DNA of 22,048 nucleotides from the NCBI GenBank assembly GCA_015655535.1, contig JAATEW010000170.1, positions 1 to 22,048 on the forward strand, written 5' to 3'. The position numbers and the translations under genes are program-made. This document shows positions 7,743 to 15,093 of this stretch, one piece after another (the stretch's first letter is position 1; every line of letters begins with the position of its first letter). The notes under the pieces were generated by a model, which was not told the DNA's origin, did no database searches, and worked only from the letters and a program-made list of their open reading frames with translations. This DNA comes from Hyphomicrobiales bacterium (GTDB lineage: Bacteria > Pseudomonadota > Alphaproteobacteria > Rhizobiales > Beijerinckiaceae).

Positions 7743-8720
7743 ATGCATGTGACCCAGGATTCGCCGCGAAATCCCCCTCCCTCGACAGAGGTCTCCGACG
7801 AGGCGTTGCGCTTCGTCGTGAAACTCCATTCCGGCGCGGCAACACTTGCCGACCGTAGGCAATTCCAAGCCTGGCGCGCGCAAAACCCTGAGCATGAGGC
7901 GGCGGCGCAGGAAGCCGAGGCGCTCTGGGGCGAGGCCTCGAATCTCCATCAGGATCCGGAAACCGGCACCGTCAGGCCGGGACGCCGTAAGCGCGGCCCA
8001 TCTCGCCGGGCCGTTATCGCCAATGCGGTCGGTTTGGCGGCCGTGGGCGGCGGCCTCTGGGCAAGCGGCGCTTTGCGCGGCTGGACCTCGGATTACGTAA
8101 CGGGCCTTGGCGAGACACGTGCGATCGATCTGCCGGACGGATCGCGGGTGACCTTGAATGCGCGCTCGGCGATCGATGTCGAGTTCACGCCGGCGGTGCG
8201 GCGCGTCAGTCTCGTCGAGGGTCAGGCCTTTTTCGAGGTCGCGCCGGATTTGGCGCGGCCCTTTGAGGTATCTATGCGCGACGTCAGGGTGACAGCCCTT
8301 GGAACGGCCTTCGACATCGATCGCAACATCGCCGATGGTGAAGCCTCCGTCGCGGTAACGCAGCATGCGGTTCTAGTGGCCGCGGCGGCGGGGGAGCCGG
8401 TGAAGCTCCTCGAAGGCCAGATGCTCGTGGTTGATCGCAACGGCCACCTCGGCGCCGTGAGACCGAGCAAAGTCTCGATCGTCGCGGCATGGCGTTCGGG
8501 ACTTTATATTGCCGAAGACAGACGGCTCGCCGATGTCATCAAGGCGCTGCAGGCCTATCACACGGGCTGGATCGTCATCCAAGGTGACGAGATCGCCAAT
8601 ATGCGCATCAACGCCGTGCTCAATCTCAAAACGCCGGACGCGTCGCTCGATGCGCTCGCCGGCGGTCTACCGATCTCGGTACGGCATCTCTCGTCCTATC
8701 TGACAGTGATCTCGGGCTGA
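7743..8720 (+). CDS. FecR-family anti-sigma factor / sigma regulator (cassette 3)
   Basis: Intact 325-residue inner-membrane regulator that passes the receptor signal to the sigma factor encoded just before it. Cytoplasmic domain about residues 18-70 (VSDEALRFVVKLHSGAATLA, FQAWRAQNPEHEAAAQEAEA). A basic stretch (RRKRGPSRR) precedes a hydrophobic span at about 90-112. The periplasmic FecR domain follows with ETRAIDLPDGSRVTLN, the motif that is broken by a stop in the cassette 2 copy. VTALGTAFDID holds Gly187-Thr188, the position at which studied FecR proteins self-cleave. The C-terminal domain (GLYIAEDRRLADVIKALQAY, then LPISVRHLSSYLTVISG) is the STN-like region that contacts the receptor. ATG 7743 lacks a visible shine-dalgarno and directly follows a hairpin. 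The receptor gene is 123 bp downstream behind its own ECF-type promoter. Confidence 0.93.
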   Translation: MHVTQDSPRNPPPSTEVSDEALRFVVKLHSGAATLADRRQFQAWRAQNPEHEAAAQEAEALWGEASNLHQDPETGTVRPGRRKRGPSRRAVIANAVGLAAVGGGLWASGALRGWTSDYVTGLGETRAIDLPDGSRVTLNARSAIDVEFTPAVRRVSLVEGQAFFEVAPDLARPFEVSMRDVRVTALGTAFDIDRNIADGEASVAVTQHAVLVAAAAGEPVKLLEGQMLVVDRNGHLGAVRPSKVSIVAAWRSGLYIAEDRRLADVIKALQAYHTGWIVIQGDEIANMRINAVLNLKTPDASLDALAGGLPISVRHLSSYLTVISG

Positions 8721-8750
8721 GTTTCCGCATATTTTTCGAAGGCGCATTGA

Positions 8751-8773
8751 GGAATTTTCGCTCGCCCCCGGTC
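8751..8773 (+). promoter_or_regulatory. FecI-type ECF promoter before receptor of cassette 3
   Basis: GGAAT (8751-8755), 14 bp spacer, GGTC in CGGTCTAAC (8770-8773), about 70 bp before ATG 8844. The -10 differs from the cassette 2 sites (CGTCCT with 15 bp spacing) but matches the one before fecR of this cassette. Confidence 0.52.
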
Positions 8774-8843
8774 TAACTTCATGAGGGACCGAAAGCGCAA
8801 TCGCTTTATCTGCCCTCGGCAATGCGTGGGGGCAGGGCATCAA

Positions 8844-11297
8844 ATGCGTGCTTGGAAGCGGTCAAATTTATTCAAGGCCTTTTTGGCGGCATCAACCGCG
8901 ATCGTCTCCATCGCGCTTATGTCTTTTGCTGACGCGCAAGCCGCTCCGTCAGGCGCAAGTCAGCTGAATGCCATCGCCTATGATATCCCCGCGCAGCACC
9001 TCGCCTCGGCGCTCGCCGCCTTCGCGCAGAAGAGTGGTTTGAAGCTCGCCTATAGCGCATCTTTGTCGCAAGGCCGCATGGCGCCGGCGCTCACAGGCTC
9101 CTATACAAGTTCGCAGGCTTTGAGCCGGCTGCTCGGGGGCTCCGGCCTGACCTATCGCTTCAGCGGCCGAGCGTCTGTGACGATCGAGGCCGCGCAGAGG
9201 GGTGGAGGCGGCGGTGGCGCCGTCAATGTTCCGGGCGCGGTGACGCTCGACACGATCAATGTGCAGGGTTCCGGCAATCCACTTTCGACAATGACACCTA
9301 TGCCGGCCTATGCAGGTGGTCAAGTCGCGACCGGCGGCACCGTCGGCATGCTCGGCAATCGCAGCGTGATGGACACCCCATTCAATCAGACGAACTATAC
9401 CTCGCAGACGATTCAGGACCAGCAGGCGCGAACGATTTCGGATGTCCTTGCAAATGATCCGTCCGTAAGAGACTATCTTCCAGCCAATGGAGGAAATAAT
9501 CAGTATTTCTTTCGTGGCTTTCCCGTAACCCAAACCGACTTCGCGCTGAGCGGCCTCTACGGTATTGCGCCATCGTTCTCTTCGTCCACGGACTATGTCG
9601 AACGGGTCGAGGTGCTCAAAGGTCCGAGCGTACTTCTGAATGGAATGCCGCCAGGCGGAGCGATCGGCGGCAGTGTCAACCTTGTTACGAAACGCGCGGG
9701 GGACGAGCCTCTCACGCAATTTACGACGAGCTATGTCTCACGCGGGCAAGCCGGAGAGCATGTCGATATCGACAGGCGCTTCGGCCAAGACAATATGTTC
9801 GGTGTCCGGATCAATGGAACATACAGAAATGGCGATACGCCTGTAGACCACAACAAGGACGAACTTGGTGACATCAATATTGGCTTGGATCTCCGGACGG
9901 ACCGCGCCCGCCTTTCTGCTGATTTCGGTTATCAGAACGAAGTCGTGTGGGGTGCAACACGATACATCGCGGCGGCCTCAACCTTGCCATTCATACCACC
10001 TGCGCCTAACGCAAGCGTAAATCAGGTTCCGGCCTGGAATTACTTAAAGGACCGTGATTTATATGGGGTGGCCCAAGGTGAATTCGATATAACAGATCAC
10101 ATTACAGCTTATGGCGCTATCGGTGCTCATCAAAACGATAGTCCACAATATGGATATGTAGATCCGAAGATCAATAACTTGAACGGAAGTTTTACCACAG
10201 CTTCTATCTATAATAATGTTCGTCTTCAAAATGTCGCGGCCCAAGTCGGCGTACGCAGCACGTTTGACACAGGACCGATCAATCAGGCCATCGATTTCAA
10301 CGCCTCTAGCTTGGATAGTATCGAGAGCGACGGCTATATTTCGGGCCCGACATACGCTGGAAACATATATGTTCCACAGATCAGTCTTGACCCGAATTTA
10401 ACAAATCCTGGGTATCCAAAATACGACGACACTCGGTTATCAAGCCTCGGCATAAGCGACACGTTTTCCGCCTTTGACAAACGCGTTCAAGCCACGGTTG
10501 GCGTCCGTCGGCAGCAAATAGATGTTGATGTCTTCAGCACGACGACCGGGGCTTTGACGTCCAGCACGGATGAAGGCGTCTGGAGCCCGGCTTATGCCAT
10601 CGTGGTCAAACCGCTCGAAAATGTGTCTGTTTATGCAAATTACATCCAAGGTCTTCAACCTGGAACAGTCGTTGGGGCTACATATGCGAATTTCGGCCAA
10701 ACGCTTCCTCCATATGTCTCGAAACAAATCGAAACTGGCGTGAAGATCGATTGGGGAAAATTGACAACGACTTTCAGTGCGTTCCAGATCACGCAGCCAA
10801 ATGCGTTCGCGAATACCGCAACGAACACGTACGAACAGGATGGGCAACAGCGCAACCGCGGACTGGAATTCAACACATTTGGCGAGTTGATGCCCGGCGT
10901 GCGCCTGCTCGGCGGCCTGACGCTCCTGGATGGACGGCAGACGGAAACTCAGAACGGAACGAACAACGGCAAAAAGGCAATCGGCGTTCCGGATTATCAG
11001 CTCAATCTCGGAGCTGAATGGGACACGCCGTTCCTGAAGGGCTTCACTGTAAATGGACGGATCATTTACACTGGAAGTGAATATCTCAATGCTACCAATA
11101 CGTTGTCAATCCCAGATTGGACACGGATCGATCTTGGTGCGAGATATACCTTCGTCGGGCCTTGGAACAAGCCTGTCACGATCCGCTTAAACGTCGAAAA
11201 TGCGCTCAACAAAAATTATTGGGCCAGCGCTGCCACGGGGTATTTAATCGTTGGCGCGCCAAGAACGTTTCTGCTGTCAACGACTATGAGTTTCTAA
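8844..11297 (+). CDS. TonB-dependent siderophore receptor with STN signalling domain (cassette 3)
   Basis: Outer-membrane ferric-siderophore receptor and transducer, 817 aa from ATG 8844. That ATG has a GGGGGCAGGG leader and starts directly with a signal peptide (FKAFLAASTAIVSIALMSFA, cleavage near DAQA). An ATG at 8781 would add 21 atypical residues. STN domain about residues 43-105 (YDIPAQHLASALAAFAQKSG, LSRLLGGSGLTYRF); linker VPGAVTLDTINVQG; plug about 160-290 (SVMDTPFNQTNYTSQTIQDQ, YFFRGFPV, VERVEVLKGPSVLLNG); then the barrel, ending with GAPRTFLLSTTMSF and its terminal phenylalanine. It is only distantly similar to the cassette 2 receptor in plug and barrel, so the ligand probably differs. 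A central barrel stretch, about 9990-10450, is visibly richer in A+T than the ends, suggesting a mosaic gene. Confidence 0.93.
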   Translation: MRAWKRSNLFKAFLAASTAIVSIALMSFADAQAAPSGASQLNAIAYDIPAQHLASALAAFAQKSGLKLAYSASLSQGRMAPALTGSYTSSQALSRLLGGSGLTYRFSGRASVTIEAAQRGGGGGGAVNVPGAVTLDTINVQGSGNPLSTMTPMPAYAGGQVATGGTVGMLGNRSVMDTPFNQTNYTSQTIQDQQARTISDVLANDPSVRDYLPANGGNNQYFFRGFPVTQTDFALSGLYGIAPSFSSSTDYVERVEVLKGPSVLLNGMPPGGAIGGSVNLVTKRAGDEPLTQFTTSYVSRGQAGEHVDIDRRFGQDNMFGVRINGTYRNGDTPVDHNKDELGDINIGLDLRTDRARLSADFGYQNEVVWGATRYIAAASTLPFIPPAPNASVNQVPAWNYLKDRDLYGVAQGEFDITDHITAYGAIGAHQNDSPQYGYVDPKINNLNGSFTTASIYNNVRLQNVAAQVGVRSTFDTGPINQAIDFNASSLDSIESDGYISGPTYAGNIYVPQISLDPNLTNPGYPKYDDTRLSSLGISDTFSAFDKRVQATVGVRRQQIDVDVFSTTTGALTSSTDEGVWSPAYAIVVKPLENVSVYANYIQGLQPGTVVGATYANFGQTLPPYVSKQIETGVKIDWGKLTTTFSAFQITQPNAFANTATNTYEQDGQQRNRGLEFNTFGELMPGVRLLGGLTLLDGRQTETQNGTNNGKKAIGVPDYQLNLGAEWDTPFLKGFTVNGRIIYTGSEYLNATNTLSIPDWTRIDLGARYTFVGPWNKPVTIRLNVENALNKNYWASAATGYLIVGAPRTFLLSTTMSF

Positions 11298-11398
11298 GCC
11301 CAAGCCTGGAACCGGGGCCGGCCAGATCTTGCTATCCGGGAATGAACGGCGGCCTGACTCCCTCGTTAGACACCGGCGTTTCACGCATTTTCTGCCTA

Positions 11399-11415
11399 TT
11401 TTTCATCATTCTAAA
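11399..11415. promoter_or_regulatory. Half-conserved iron-box-like site before the small unknown gene
   Basis: TTTTTCA-TCA-TTCTAAA has a perfect right half of the iron-box consensus and matches 11 of 14 defined bases overall. The same TCATTCTAAA occurs at 12008-12017. It lies 20 bp before the ECF promoter at 11435-11457. Confidence 0.3.
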
Positions 11416-11434
11416 AAATTTGCGCTTGAGGGTG

Positions 11435-11457
11435 GGAAAACGGCATTATGAAACGTC
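11435..11457 (+). promoter_or_regulatory. FecI-type ECF promoter before the small unknown gene
   Basis: GGAAA (11435-11439), 14 bp spacer, CGTC in GAAACGTCTTA (11454-11457). The same bases recur before the exporter at 12036-12058 with identical spacing and GAAACGTCTTA -10. A leader of about 140 bp separates it from ATG 11608. In the 310 bp between the receptor stop and that ATG I see no other gene. Confidence 0.5.
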
Positions 11458-11607
11458 TTATTCATAAGAACGGCAAAATGGGTGGAGCCACGGGCCCCCG
11501 GATACAGAGAAGCTTTGTATTGTCTAAAGTTCCGGTGGCTTTAATGAGCGGAGAATTTCCAAGATCATTCCGAAAGGCGTCGAAGCGCGAACACGCGAAA
11601 TACAAAA

Positions 11608-11979
11608 ATGTTGCAACGTCCGGTAAGCCTGGAAACAGCTTCTGTACAGCGCATCGTCGGCTCGACTGCCAATGGCGATGCGGCGCTCATTAAGCTGGAG
11701 ACGGAAACCCGGATCATCGATCTAATCATCCGCCGAAGCGACTTGCCGTCGATGTTGGCCGCCGTGATATATGCGCACCAGCTATGCCTGACGAAGAGCG
11801 CTACAAACGACGCGGTCACCTTCGCTCTCCCGACGGATGATATAGAGATCGAGTTGCTCACCGATGCCACCATCCTAATGATGGTCGCGTTACCTGGAGG
11901 GCAGAAGATCGCGTTTAAGGTGCTCAAAGACAGCGCGAATAACCTCCAACAGCGGCTTCAGCAGTTGGTTGGATCTTAG
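11608..11979 (+). CDS. Small protein of unknown function (123 aa)
   Basis: I do not recognise a family. The frame is open from about 11548, and ATG 11608 is the first good start, without a clear shine-dalgarno. The protein is soluble-looking, with no signal peptide or membrane span, and shows alternating hydrophobic stretches (ETRIIDLIIRRSDLPSMLAA, then DDIEIELLTDATILMMVALP) consistent with a small alpha/beta fold. It ends in a glutamine-rich amphipathic helix (DSANNLQQRLQQLVGS). Coding reality is supported by its place between two copies of an ECF promoter leader and by sensible composition. It has its own promoter upstream and is followed, 148 bp later, by the peptide exporter in the same direction. 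A role tied to the exported compound is possible but unproven. Confidence 0.6.
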   Translation: MLQRPVSLETASVQRIVGSTANGDAALIKLETETRIIDLIIRRSDLPSMLAAVIYAHQLCLTKSATNDAVTFALPTDDIEIELLTDATILMMVALPGGQKIAFKVLKDSANNLQQRLQQLVGS

Positions 11980-12000
11980 AAATCGCGTCTTTTTGTTTGT

Positions 12001-12017
12001 TTTTATATCATTCTAAA
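12001..12017. promoter_or_regulatory. Half-conserved iron-box-like site before the ABC exporter
   Basis: TTTTATA-TCA-TTCTAAA has an intact right half of the iron-box consensus and matches 11 of 14 defined bases. It shares TCATTCTAAAAAA with the site near 11406 and lies 18 bp before the GGAAA of the promoter at 12036. Confidence 0.3.
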
Positions 12018-12035
12018 AAAATCCATGAGGGATGG

Positions 12036-12058
12036 GGAAACAAGCGGTCTGAAACGTC
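12036..12058 (+). promoter_or_regulatory. FecI-type ECF promoter before the ABC exporter
   Basis: GGAAA (12036-12040), 14 bp spacer, CGTC in GAAACGTCTTA (12055-12058). It is a near copy of 11435-11457. Transcription would begin near 12065, just before a GGGAG at 12069-12073. Confidence 0.52.
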
Positions 12059-12127
12059 TTAATTTCATGGGAGCAGTTTTTGTCTCTTAAGAAGGGTGTC
12101 TGGAGCGGCGAGGGGCCAAAGCGGGGG

Positions 12128-13789
12128 ATGAAACAGCCGGCTCTGATCCGCAAGGCTATTCGGCTCCTGCGCCCCTTTTGGCCGCTGGCCCTGATCGCGA
12201 CGGGAACGGGCACGCTCAGCGGCCTTGCCACGACCTTCCTTCTCGCCACCATCAATCGTGGCCTTCACGCGGAAGGCGGTGCCGCCTGGTCTCTGCTCGC
12301 GAGTTTCGCCGGGCTTTGCATCCTGAGCGTCGGCGGTTCGGCCTTGGGCGGTGCGCTCAACAGCATCATGGGGCAGAAGCTGATCGCCTCCATGCGCAAG
12401 GATATTTCGGCGCGCATCCTGCGGGCGCCGGTCGCGGCGCTGGAAGCGTTCCGGGCGCACCGGCTCATGGCGACGCTGACGAATGATGTCGATACGGTGA
12501 GCGTCTTCACCTTCAATATGTCAGGCTATGTCGTTGCGCTTGCGGTTACGCTTGGAAGCTTCGGCTATCTCCTTTCTCTGTCTCCGGTGATCTTTCTTTT
12601 CGCGTTGGCCTCGCTCGGCCTCGGCGTGGCGATCAATATCGTGGCGAAGCGGGGATGGATCAAAGATTACGAGGGCGTGCGTGTTGCACAGGACGACCTG
12701 CACAAGCAATATCGCGCTATCACCGACGGCGCTAAAGAGCTGAAGATCAACCGCGACCGGCGCGCGCATGTCCATGGCGTTTTGCTAACTGGCGCGGCGG
12801 ATCGCATCTCCGATCTGAAGAGCCGCGCGATGCGGCTCTTCTGGATCGCCGAGGCGGCAGGTTCGGCGATCTTCTTTTGCGTGGTCGGGCTTCTCATCGC
12901 GAGCCGCGCCTGGCTGGGCATCGATCTTGCCGAGATCGGCGGCGCCGTGATCGTGCTCCTTTATGTCCGTGGTCCGGTGGCCCAGCTTGCCGCTGCCTTG
13001 CCGCTCTTCGATCAGGCACGGGTCTCTTTTCAGCGCATCGCGGAACTCTCGGCCGAACTCGACCGGCACGAGCCAAATCTGCCGCTCACGACGGCCGGGC
13101 AGGCTGCTCAGGAGATCAGACGCATCGAGATGCGTGGCCTGACTTACGCTTTTACGGCGAAAGGCGACGCGAGCCCCTTCGTTCTTGGCCCGATCGATCT
13201 CACGATCGCCGCCGGCGAGCTGCTCTTCATCGTGGGCGAAAACGGCTCGGGCAAGACGACGCTCGTCAAGCTGCTGCTCGGTCTCTATGAGCCGAAGGAG
13301 GGTGCCCTTCTTCTCGACGGCAAAGCGGTCACGGCAGAGACGCGCGATGATTATCGCCAGCTGTTCACGATCGTTTTTGCCGATTATTATCTCTTTGACG
13401 ATCTGATCTATGGCAGCGCGCTGCCGGAAGAAGCGCTGCCCTATCTCGAAAAGCTCGACATCGCGCATCGTGTCACTGTCAAGGACGGCCACTTCTCGAC
13501 AACGGATCTTTCAACCGGCCAACGCAAGCGTCTTGCATTGGTGCATGCCTATCTGGAAAAGCGGCCCGTCATCGTGACCGACGAATGGGCGGCCGATCAG
13601 GACCCGGCGTTCCGGCGTCTTTTCTACATGGAGCTGCTGCCCGAGCTGAAGCGGCAAGGCAAGACGCTGATTGTCGTCAGTCATGACGACCGCTATTTCG
13701 ACGCCGCCGACCGCATCATCCGGATGGAAAATGGCAGCATCATCGAGGATCGCAAGGTGACGCATCCGACCGTCATTTCGGCCGAATGA
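12128..13789 (+). CDS. Cyclic-peptide-type ABC exporter (fused permease and ATPase)
   Basis: Inner-membrane half-transporter of the PvdE/SyrD-like group that exports cyclic or lipo-peptides, including pyoverdine precursors; 553 aa from ATG 12128. A TTG at 12080 with GGGAG six bases upstream would give 569 aa, so the start is unsettled. Six membrane spans lie in the first 300 residues (for example PFWPLALIATGTGTLSGLAT and SAIFFCVVGLLIASRAWLG). The ATPase domain has Walker A GENGSGKTT, a family-typical VFADYYLFD in place of the usual Q-loop glutamine, signature LSTGQRKRLALVHA, Walker B VIVTDEWAADQDP with the catalytic glutamate, and the switch histidine in VVSHDDRYFDAADR. DEWAADQDP is diagnostic for this subfamily. 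An ECF promoter ties it to the siderophore-signalling genes. No peptide synthetase is in the window, so the substrate is unknown. Confidence 0.9.
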   Translation: MKQPALIRKAIRLLRPFWPLALIATGTGTLSGLATTFLLATINRGLHAEGGAAWSLLASFAGLCILSVGGSALGGALNSIMGQKLIASMRKDISARILRAPVAALEAFRAHRLMATLTNDVDTVSVFTFNMSGYVVALAVTLGSFGYLLSLSPVIFLFALASLGLGVAINIVAKRGWIKDYEGVRVAQDDLHKQYRAITDGAKELKINRDRRAHVHGVLLTGAADRISDLKSRAMRLFWIAEAAGSAIFFCVVGLLIASRAWLGIDLAEIGGAVIVLLYVRGPVAQLAAALPLFDQARVSFQRIAELSAELDRHEPNLPLTTAGQAAQEIRRIEMRGLTYAFTAKGDASPFVLGPIDLTIAAGELLFIVGENGSGKTTLVKLLLGLYEPKEGALLLDGKAVTAETRDDYRQLFTIVFADYYLFDDLIYGSALPEEALPYLEKLDIAHRVTVKDGHFSTTDLSTGQRKRLALVHAYLEKRPVIVTDEWAADQDPAFRRLFYMELLPELKRQGKTLIVVSHDDRYFDAADRIIRMENGSIIEDRKVTHPTVISAE

Positions 13790-13848
13790 TATTATAACAA
13801 TATTTCAATAACATAGGTGTTCGCAGTTTCATCCTGTGCGGTGCGCCA

Positions 13849-13965
13849 ATGACTTCAAAGACTTACAGATCAAATCTGCCCCTCCGCGCAATCCTGTATG
13901 GAATAATACGGAAACCCGCCGTGATGCTGGCGATCGACGGGTTGGCGAAGGTGCTCAATGGCTAG
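13849..13965 (+). CDS. Possible 38-residue small protein
   Basis: ATG 13849 to TAG 13963-13965 reads MTSKTYRSNLPLRAILYGII followed by RKPAVMLAIDGLAKVLNG. The sequence is basic then amphipathic, with no recognised family and no clear ribosome site. It is the only candidate gene in the 234 bp between the exporter and tonB stop codons. It could equally be chance or the end of a lost gene. Confidence 0.22.
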   Translation: MTSKTYRSNLPLRAILYGIIRKPAVMLAIDGLAKVLNG

Positions 13966-14023
13966 CGCGGCTTATCGCCAAGAGGGTCCCGGCCGTTCGT
14001 CAAGGCCTCGCGTTAAATCTTCC

Positions 14024-14800
14024 TCAGTGGAAATAGTCAACATCAATAGTGACAGTCAGTTCCCTCGGTGGGATGGGGAATGGGGCGGATGCACGAATGG
14101 TCTTAAGCGCGCTTTCGTCGAGCTGTGGCTGCCCGCTGCTCTTTGCAATCTTCAGAGTATCGGGTCGCAACCGGCCATCCATCATAACTGTGAAAGATAC
14201 TTTAGGCACGCCCTTCAGAAGCGCTTTTTGGCTGCCTTTTGGATAGCTTAGGTTTTGGGCTATCTTGTCTGAAAGGTTCTTTTGAAAAGCTGCCATTTGT
14301 GTCTTTTCGCCGAATGCTTGCTTAATCTGCGCCTCATCTGCACCCTTCACATCGCGTTCGGAACCTGAACGATCGGCTTGTGCCGCGATCTTCTTCTGGG
14401 CCGTCTCGGTTGGAGCGGGCGGAGTTTCATCTGTTTTGGGGGGCGCAGGCTGGGAGTTCTTCTCAATTGCTGAAGGCTCTTCTTGCTCTTGTTCCGTCGG
14501 AGAAGCCATCGATTGGGGCGCGGCGGTGGCCTGTTGTTTGGGCGGTGGTGCTTCTCTCTCTTTCACCTCGTCTTCTTTTACCTGTCCCTTTGTTTCGTCG
14601 AGTATCTTTTCTTCCTGCTGACGATCCCCGACGTCACCGTCCATATCGAGAACTATTGTATCATGCTCGACCTTGGGCGACCAAAAAGCGGGAATGATAA
14701 ATGGAAACGCTAAACTCGAATGTAGGCCGAGCGATAGGGCGAAGCCATGATAGATCGTTAATCGGGCTCTTGGCTTTGCTTTTTCTTCTGGCCTGGTCAC
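14024..14800 (-). CDS. TonB-family energy transducer
   Basis: 258 aa from GTG 14798-14800, with AGGA about 7 bases before it. An N-terminal cytoplasmic tail (MTRPEEKAKPRARL) is followed by one membrane span (IYHGFALSLGLHSSLAFPFI and a few more residues). A long periplasmic linker rich in E, K, P, Q and A follows to about residue 165. The TonB C-terminal domain comes last (LSYPKGSQKALLKGVPKVSF, DGRLRPDTLKIAKSSGQPQL, then FPIPPRELTVTIDVDYF). It would couple the inner-membrane proton gradient to TonB-dependent receptors such as the two in this window. The usual partners ExbB and ExbD should be encoded just before it. Only a wrecked remnant ending 18 bp upstream remains, so this TonB must borrow ExbBD from elsewhere or be inactive. 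Confidence 0.88.
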   Translation of the reverse strand: MTRPEEKAKPRARLTIYHGFALSLGLHSSLAFPFIIPAFWSPKVEHDTIVLDMDGDVGDRQQEEKILDETKGQVKEDEVKEREAPPPKQQATAAPQSMASPTEQEQEEPSAIEKNSQPAPPKTDETPPAPTETAQKKIAAQADRSGSERDVKGADEAQIKQAFGEKTQMAAFQKNLSDKIAQNLSYPKGSQKALLKGVPKVSFTVMMDGRLRPDTLKIAKSSGQPQLDESALKTIRASAPFPIPPRELTVTIDVDYFH

Positions 14801-14818
14801 CTGAAGATCCTATGTAAT

Positions 14819-15060
14819 CTAATCGCCGCTACTTTTCGTTTGAACGGCTACTTTCGTAAACTTCAACCGTTTGAAGACATCGGCCATGTCGATCAAGCGG
14901 CGAGTTCGATGGCTTTGGACTTTTGTTTCTGATCCTTGACGTGCGACGCCTGAGGCAAGGTGATTGGTATGCCCGATGTGATGAAATTCGCTGTGGTAGG
15001 CAGGATGAACATGATGCCGAACAAGCCTAGATAGGGTGCATTCGAAGCCACGACGAGAAG
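14819..15060 (-). pseudogene. exbB-exbD remnant (internally deleted)
   Basis: Three blocks on the minus strand read as pieces of ExbB and ExbD. Block 1 (15060-15016) gives LLVVASNAPYLGLFG, the ExbB signature before its membrane helices. Block 2 (15015-14893) is joined in frame and gives IMFILPTTANFITSGI then PITLPQASHVKDQKQKSKAI, the membrane anchor exit and first strand of ExbD; it ends at TGA 14893-14895. Block 3, in another frame (14892-14819), gives DMADVFKRLKFTKVAVQTK, the ExbD C-terminus, and stops 18 bp before tonB. The order exbB, exbD, tonB is the usual operon, so this is a decayed operon head with at least two deletions. Identification is by motif recall and would be settled by a translated search. 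Confidence 0.72.
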
Positions 15061-15093
15061 ATGCTAGGTCAGTTGAAGAGTCGATAAGTTCGT

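Noticed and set aside
12785..13492. 235-residue minus-strand frame inside the exporter ATPase
   Set aside because: Antisense shadow of Walker A to signature region; composition rich in R, E and D without domain.
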